DNA from: JBBQVS01 sp038211295
GTDB taxonomy: Bacteria > Chloroflexota > Ktedonobacteria > Ktedonobacterales > Ktedonobacteraceae
Length of the DNA stretch: 64,000 nt
NCBI GenBank assembly: GCA_038211295.1
Contig: JBBQVS010000007.1
Span: forward strand, 26,315-90,314
Direction of reading: 5' to 3'
Shown here: positions 60,736-64,000 of the stretch, in pieces
How positions within the stretch are numbered: position 1 is the first letter of the stretch
How the letters are laid out: each line of letters begins with the position of its first letter
The notes under the pieces: generated by a model
Told to the model about the DNA's origin: nothing
The model's input: the letters and a program-made list of their open reading frames with translations, nothing else
The model's database searches: none
Program-made: the position numbers and the translations under genes

Positions 60736-61314
60736 TTACCCCGCTAATGTCATTGTCGCGTCACTGCCAAAGCGTAGAGTCAGCGATGAGAGTGCCACCT
60801 GCGACGAAACGGGAAAGTCCATAAAGCCTGTCTGCGGCATGTCGGGTAATGTTACGGGCAGGACAGAGATATATTTTGGCGTAATCACCTGTCCGTCGGC
60901 AAGCACCAGGCGCATGATTGAGGCATATTGAATACCTATAGGCTGAGTGCCACTATTCTTTGTTTGCATCGTCACACGTACCGTGTAAGTGCCTGCCCGT
61001 TTGCGGTCATTGGAAAACTTTGCCGCCTCTGTGACCTGCGTGATAGTATGACGCAACCCTTGCACAGTTACGCTTTTATTGACCGCGAGGATATCAACCG
61101 TGTTAGTAATCCCAACGGTTGGAATAAACGCCGGATCACCGGTCACATTGCCCGACTCGCCCTCTGCTGGGCCGCGAAACGCAAGCACTACCGCGACAGC
61201 GATCACAACAATCGCAAGCAGAGTACGCACACACGGCGAAAACCAGCCGCGCTTTTTCGCGGCTGGTGCCAATTCTTGTCGAGGTTCATTTGCTGATTCT
61301 ATCTGCTGAGACAT
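60736..61314 (-). CDS. Single-pass membrane protein with DUF4352-like outer domain
   Basis: A 192-residue protein. One helix (LLAIVVIAVAVVLAF, about 32-46) follows a short cytoplasmic tail; the outer part has the DUF4352/Ig-like pattern (YTVRVTMQTKNSGTQPIGIQ, LVLADGQVITPKY). Function unknown; surface or lipoprotein-like stress proteins share the fold. Confidence 0.75.
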   Translation of the reverse strand: MSQQIESANEPRQELAPAAKKRGWFSPCVRTLLAIVVIAVAVVLAFRGPAEGESGNVTGDPAFIPTVGITNTVDILAVNKSVTVQGLRHTITQVTEAAKFSNDRKRAGTYTVRVTMQTKNSGTQPIGIQYASIMRLVLADGQVITPKYISVLPVTLPDMPQTGFMDFPVSSQVALSSLTLRFGSDATMTLAG

Positions 61315-61564
61315 ACCTATTTTTCCGCTTCTACTGAATACGACGAGACGCTCTCTTGTATTATACGCTTCTACGCAGCTCTGTGCCAGAACCAGGTTGC
61401 ACTTTCAAGGGAAGTTGCGGCAACAATGTACAGAGTTCCCAAAGCAGGACAAGAGGAATCTATCTATAGAGTTTATATTCAGGCGAAACAACTTCTGAAG
61501 AGGGTTTATTCTTCCGTGAGTAGAATTTTTTGTATCTACTCAACTACCGTTTTCAGGAGTATCT

Positions 61565-62713
61565 ATGCTTCGTACTATTCTTTTGCGCAAAACATTTCTC
61601 TTTCCGCTTCTGTGTGCATTGCTTTGTATCTTGCTATCAGCATTCACGGTCAACCAGTTCGCAAGTGCTCACGGGACAGGCACTCTTACAGCCAATCGGC
61701 ATCGTCGCCCACATCCAACTGCAACGACAGGTATTGGCGTCACCGCGACGATTGGCACAACACCAACCATTGGCGTCACCGCGACGATTGGCACAACGCC
61801 ACCGCCAACTTCACAATCGGTTCGGGTGTTTGTTGAGCCTGCCGCAGGCGAGCAGCCAATTCTTGACGCGATCAATAATGCACAACGCTCCGTCTGGCTA
61901 GAGATGTATTTGATGAGCGACACAAACGTTGTTCAGGCATTGGAAGATGCCGCGAAACGTGGGCTAGATGTACGTGTGATGCTGGAGCCGCACCCCTTTG
62001 GAGGCGGTTCACCCCAGGCAACGCTCGATGCGCTAAACGCCGCGGGTGCCAGAGCGCAGGCAAGTGCGCCTGCATTCAGATACACACACGAAAAAGGTAT
62101 GATTATCGACCAGACCACCGCCTATATCATGACTTGCAACTTCACAAATTCAGCCATCGCCACAGGTCGCAACCGCGAGTATGGCATCATCGACACAACA
62201 CCACGGGATGTACAGGGAACCATTGATATCTTCAATGCGGACTGGAACCACACCAGCGAGCATGTCTCTGAACCCAATCTGGTGATTAGTCCCGACAATT
62301 CGCGCAACGATTTTGTAACGTTTATCAGCAATGCGAAATCGTCGCTCATCATCGAGGCTGAGGAGATGCAAGACCCCGCAGTCGAACAAGCAATCGCGAG
62401 CGCGGCCCAGCGCGGCGTCACTGTGCAGGTTATCCTGCCCAAACCCTCTGGCACAGACTCGAACGCAGCCGGCATCGCGGTTATCAAAGCAGGGGGCGCA
62501 CTGGTTAAAGAAGACTCACAGCTTACCATGCACGCCAAAATGATGGTCGCAGATGGCACCAATGCCTACGTTGGCTCGGTCAACATTTCAACTAACTCGT
62601 TCGACAATAACCGCGAACTGGGCATCCTCTTAACGAATAACGCCGTACTCACCACACTACAACAGACATTCCAGACCGATTGGAGCGTCTCCCAGAGTAT
62701 GCTTGCAGCATAA
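61565..62713 (+). CDS. Secreted phospholipase D-like protein
   Basis: A 382-residue exported protein. A signal peptide (residues 1-36, ending at ASA) and a Thr-rich region with an 11-residue tandem repeat (IGVTATIGTTP, twice) precede two PLD-type domains. Both HxKxxxxD motifs are intact: HEKGMIID and HAKMMVAD, the latter followed by GSVNIS. The pattern matches cardiolipin synthase-like and PLD nuclease-like proteins; a lipid or nucleic acid phosphodiester could be the substrate. The start follows CAGGAG. Confidence 0.88.
   Translation: MLRTILLRKTFLFPLLCALLCILLSAFTVNQFASAHGTGTLTANRHRRPHPTATTGIGVTATIGTTPTIGVTATIGTTPPPTSQSVRVFVEPAAGEQPILDAINNAQRSVWLEMYLMSDTNVVQALEDAAKRGLDVRVMLEPHPFGGGSPQATLDALNAAGARAQASAPAFRYTHEKGMIIDQTTAYIMTCNFTNSAIATGRNREYGIIDTTPRDVQGTIDIFNADWNHTSEHVSEPNLVISPDNSRNDFVTFISNAKSSLIIEAEEMQDPAVEQAIASAAQRGVTVQVILPKPSGTDSNAAGIAVIKAGGALVKEDSQLTMHAKMMVADGTNAYVGSVNISTNSFDNNRELGILLTNNAVLTTLQQTFQTDWSVSQSMLAA
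61740..61805 (+). repeat. 33-bp tandem duplication in the PLD gene
   Basis: Two nearly identical copies encode the IGVTATIGTTP repeat between signal peptide and catalytic part, probably from slippage. Confidence 0.7.
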
Positions 62714-62730
62714 TACTCTTGCTAAATGGA

Positions 62731-62765
62731 AATACGCTGCGTATACTCTGTATACGCAGCGTATT
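62731..62765. terminator. Bidirectional terminator
   Basis: A perfect 15-bp stem (62731-62745 with 62751-62765) and a five-base loop, extended by TGGA/TCCA with one bulge, between the PLD gene (+) and the DUF1501 gene (-). Confidence 0.8.
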
Positions 62766-62794
62766 CCACGATAAGCGCGGCACATTATTTGTAT

Positions 62795-64000
62795 TTATGG
62801 TTGTGCCAGGAAATTCTGTGAACCAAACGAACTTCCAAGTACGTCTTTTGACGAGGCACCGAGCCAACGATCAAGCACGGTAGCATAGACAGAGCGGAAA
62901 TCAGTGGTATATTTCAAGTTGCCATCATGATCGAGGCTCGTGAGGCTTGGTGGCTCACCATAAATGCCCTTTACAACAGAATTGCCAAGCACGAACATGG
63001 GGGCCGCAGTACCGTGATCGGTGCCTAAACTTCCGTTCTCCTCGACTCGTCTGCCAAACTCCGACCAGGTCATGACGACAACATTGTCAGCTTTGCCGTG
63101 CGCGGTCAGGTCGGTATAGAAGGCCGCCAACCCGTCTGCCAGCGTTTTCATCAGTGTCGCGTGCGTTGCCTGCTGATTAGCGTGTGTGTCGAAACCACCC
63201 AGCGTGACGTAGCCCACGCGCAAGCCCAGTCCCTGCACAATCGCCTCGGATAACACCTTGAGGCCGGCAGCGAACGGCCCAACGGGATAGGTCGCCATTG
63301 CCTTGTATTGTGCGTCTGCCTGATGCAGTTGCCGTGCGCCATCCTGAGCGTTCAAGGCCGTCGTGTCAAGTAGGGCTGCGTAAGGTGACGACTTGGGATA
63401 GGTATTGTACAGGTTCATCAAAGCTTTGGCGCGTGCGTTCCCACCATCAGCGTCCAGAGGGTCGGACGCGATACGATAGCTTTGCACGCTTGACACTGTT
63501 GGCACAGACGCGTTGATCGAAGAAAGAGCTTGCGCGGTCTGCGTGCCGATATCCATTGCCTTGAATGGATGCCCATCTTTATCCACCCAACCAGAGACAA
63601 GCTTGCCCAGCCAACCATCTGTTCCTGTCCCGTTCAGGTCGAGCGTCTGCCAGATATCCATTGCCTGAAAGTGTGAAAGGCTTTGTTGCGGATAGCCCAC
63701 GCCCTCGACAACCGCCATGTGTCCAGCATCCCACAATTGCTTGAGTGGCGCGAGGTTTGGATGCAGCCCTAAACGACCATCTAGTGATAGCACCTGCGCT
63801 TCTGGTATTCCAATTGTTGGCCGCATTTTGCGATAGGTCGCGTCACCAAAGGGAACAACCGTATTCAAACCATCATTTCCACCAGCCATCTGCACAACAA
63901 TCAGCGTGCGCTCTCCCGCCAACTGCGCGATATGCGAACCTCCCAGCGATTGTGCGTGAGCCGAAGCAATGCCACGACTGAAAATCGCGGGCATCACCAT
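62795..64000 (-). CDS. DUF1501 exported protein (partial, runs off right edge)
   Basis: At least 401 residues of a DUF1501 protein. The visible start (MPAIFSRGIASAHAQS) looks like the end of a Tat signal, so the true start probably lies beyond the window. Family motifs: RTLIVVQMAGGNDGLNTVVP, WSEFGRRVEENGSLGTDHG and GNSVVKGIYG. The fold resembles sulfatases/alkaline phosphatases; members often pair with DUF1800 proteins, which is not visible here. Role unknown. Confidence 0.88.
   Translation of the reverse strand: MVMPAIFSRGIASAHAQSLGGSHIAQLAGERTLIVVQMAGGNDGLNTVVPFGDATYRKMRPTIGIPEAQVLSLDGRLGLHPNLAPLKQLWDAGHMAVVEGVGYPQQSLSHFQAMDIWQTLDLNGTGTDGWLGKLVSGWVDKDGHPFKAMDIGTQTAQALSSINASVPTVSSVQSYRIASDPLDADGGNARAKALMNLYNTYPKSSPYAALLDTTALNAQDGARQLHQADAQYKAMATYPVGPFAAGLKVLSEAIVQGLGLRVGYVTLGGFDTHANQQATHATLMKTLADGLAAFYTDLTAHGKADNVVVMTWSEFGRRVEENGSLGTDHGTAAPMFVLGNSVVKGIYGEPPSLTSLDHDGNLKYTTDFRSVYATVLDRWLGASSKDVLGSSFGSQNFLAQP

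Overview
The window is about 64 kb of bacterial chromosome of roughly 50-53% GC. The gene style suggests a Ktedonobacteria-like member of the Chloroflexota: eukaryote-like Ser/Thr kinases fused to WD40 repeats, a giant NACHT-HEAT protein, many single-pass membrane proteins with Thr/Pro-rich linkers, a CysO/CysM/JAMM cysteine operon and a cytochrome bc complex. This placement is inference from gene style; no rRNA or tRNA gene was seen.

Left part (1-31.5 kb) is mostly housekeeping and accessory chromosome. It holds a partial cytochrome b (-), a NarL-type two-component pair (+), a zinc-ribbon membrane protein and an FAD oxidoreductase (-). Next comes a four-gene sulfur-carrier cysteine operon (rhodanese-E1, CysO, CysM, JAMM protease; -), a GH4 glycosidase, a CoA-binding protein, an N-terminal-only LarC, a CopC-like protein and a PNPOx-like protein. 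A translationally coupled pair follows: a 1739-residue membrane NACHT-HEAT protein and a Ser/Thr kinase-WD40 protein. After it come a GH3 hexosaminidase, a small membrane protein, a flippase, an overlapping gene pair built around a DUF3696-type AAA ATPase (defence-like), an Aat transferase and a HEAT protein.

Right part (31.6-57 kb) is the unusual region. Phage morphogenesis genes lie in three separate blocks: the large terminase (31.6-33.1 kb, -); a capsid/tail-like operon (45.5-52.6 kb, +) led by a protease-scaffold-major capsid fusion with a possible internal start; and portal plus two small genes (54.7-56.8 kb, -). Each block has its own vegetative-type promoter (-35/-10 with a 17-bp spacer). 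No integrase, replication or lysis gene, tape measure or attachment site was seen. Between the blocks sit ordinary-looking regulatory and envelope genes: a secreted beta-propeller, a lone receiver domain, a Thr/Pro-rich membrane protein with IDELDT repeats, a group-2-like sigma-70, a methyltransferase, an XRE-TPR regulator, an APC permease-GGDEF-HD-GYP fusion, and two paralogous Thr/Pro-rich membrane proteins. A degenerate kinase lies just upstream of portal. The layout suggests a domesticated, dispersed phage-derived particle (gene-transfer-agent-like) or a decayed prophage; the sequence alone cannot decide.

Right edge (58-64 kb): a DUF3311/sodium:solute symporter pair, a coiled-coil protein, a DUF4352-like membrane protein, a secreted phospholipase D-like protein and a partial DUF1501 protein. 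Strong perfect palindromes, some sharing a GGGAGAC core, occur in intergenic spaces across the window and probably act as terminators or belong to a dispersed repeat family.
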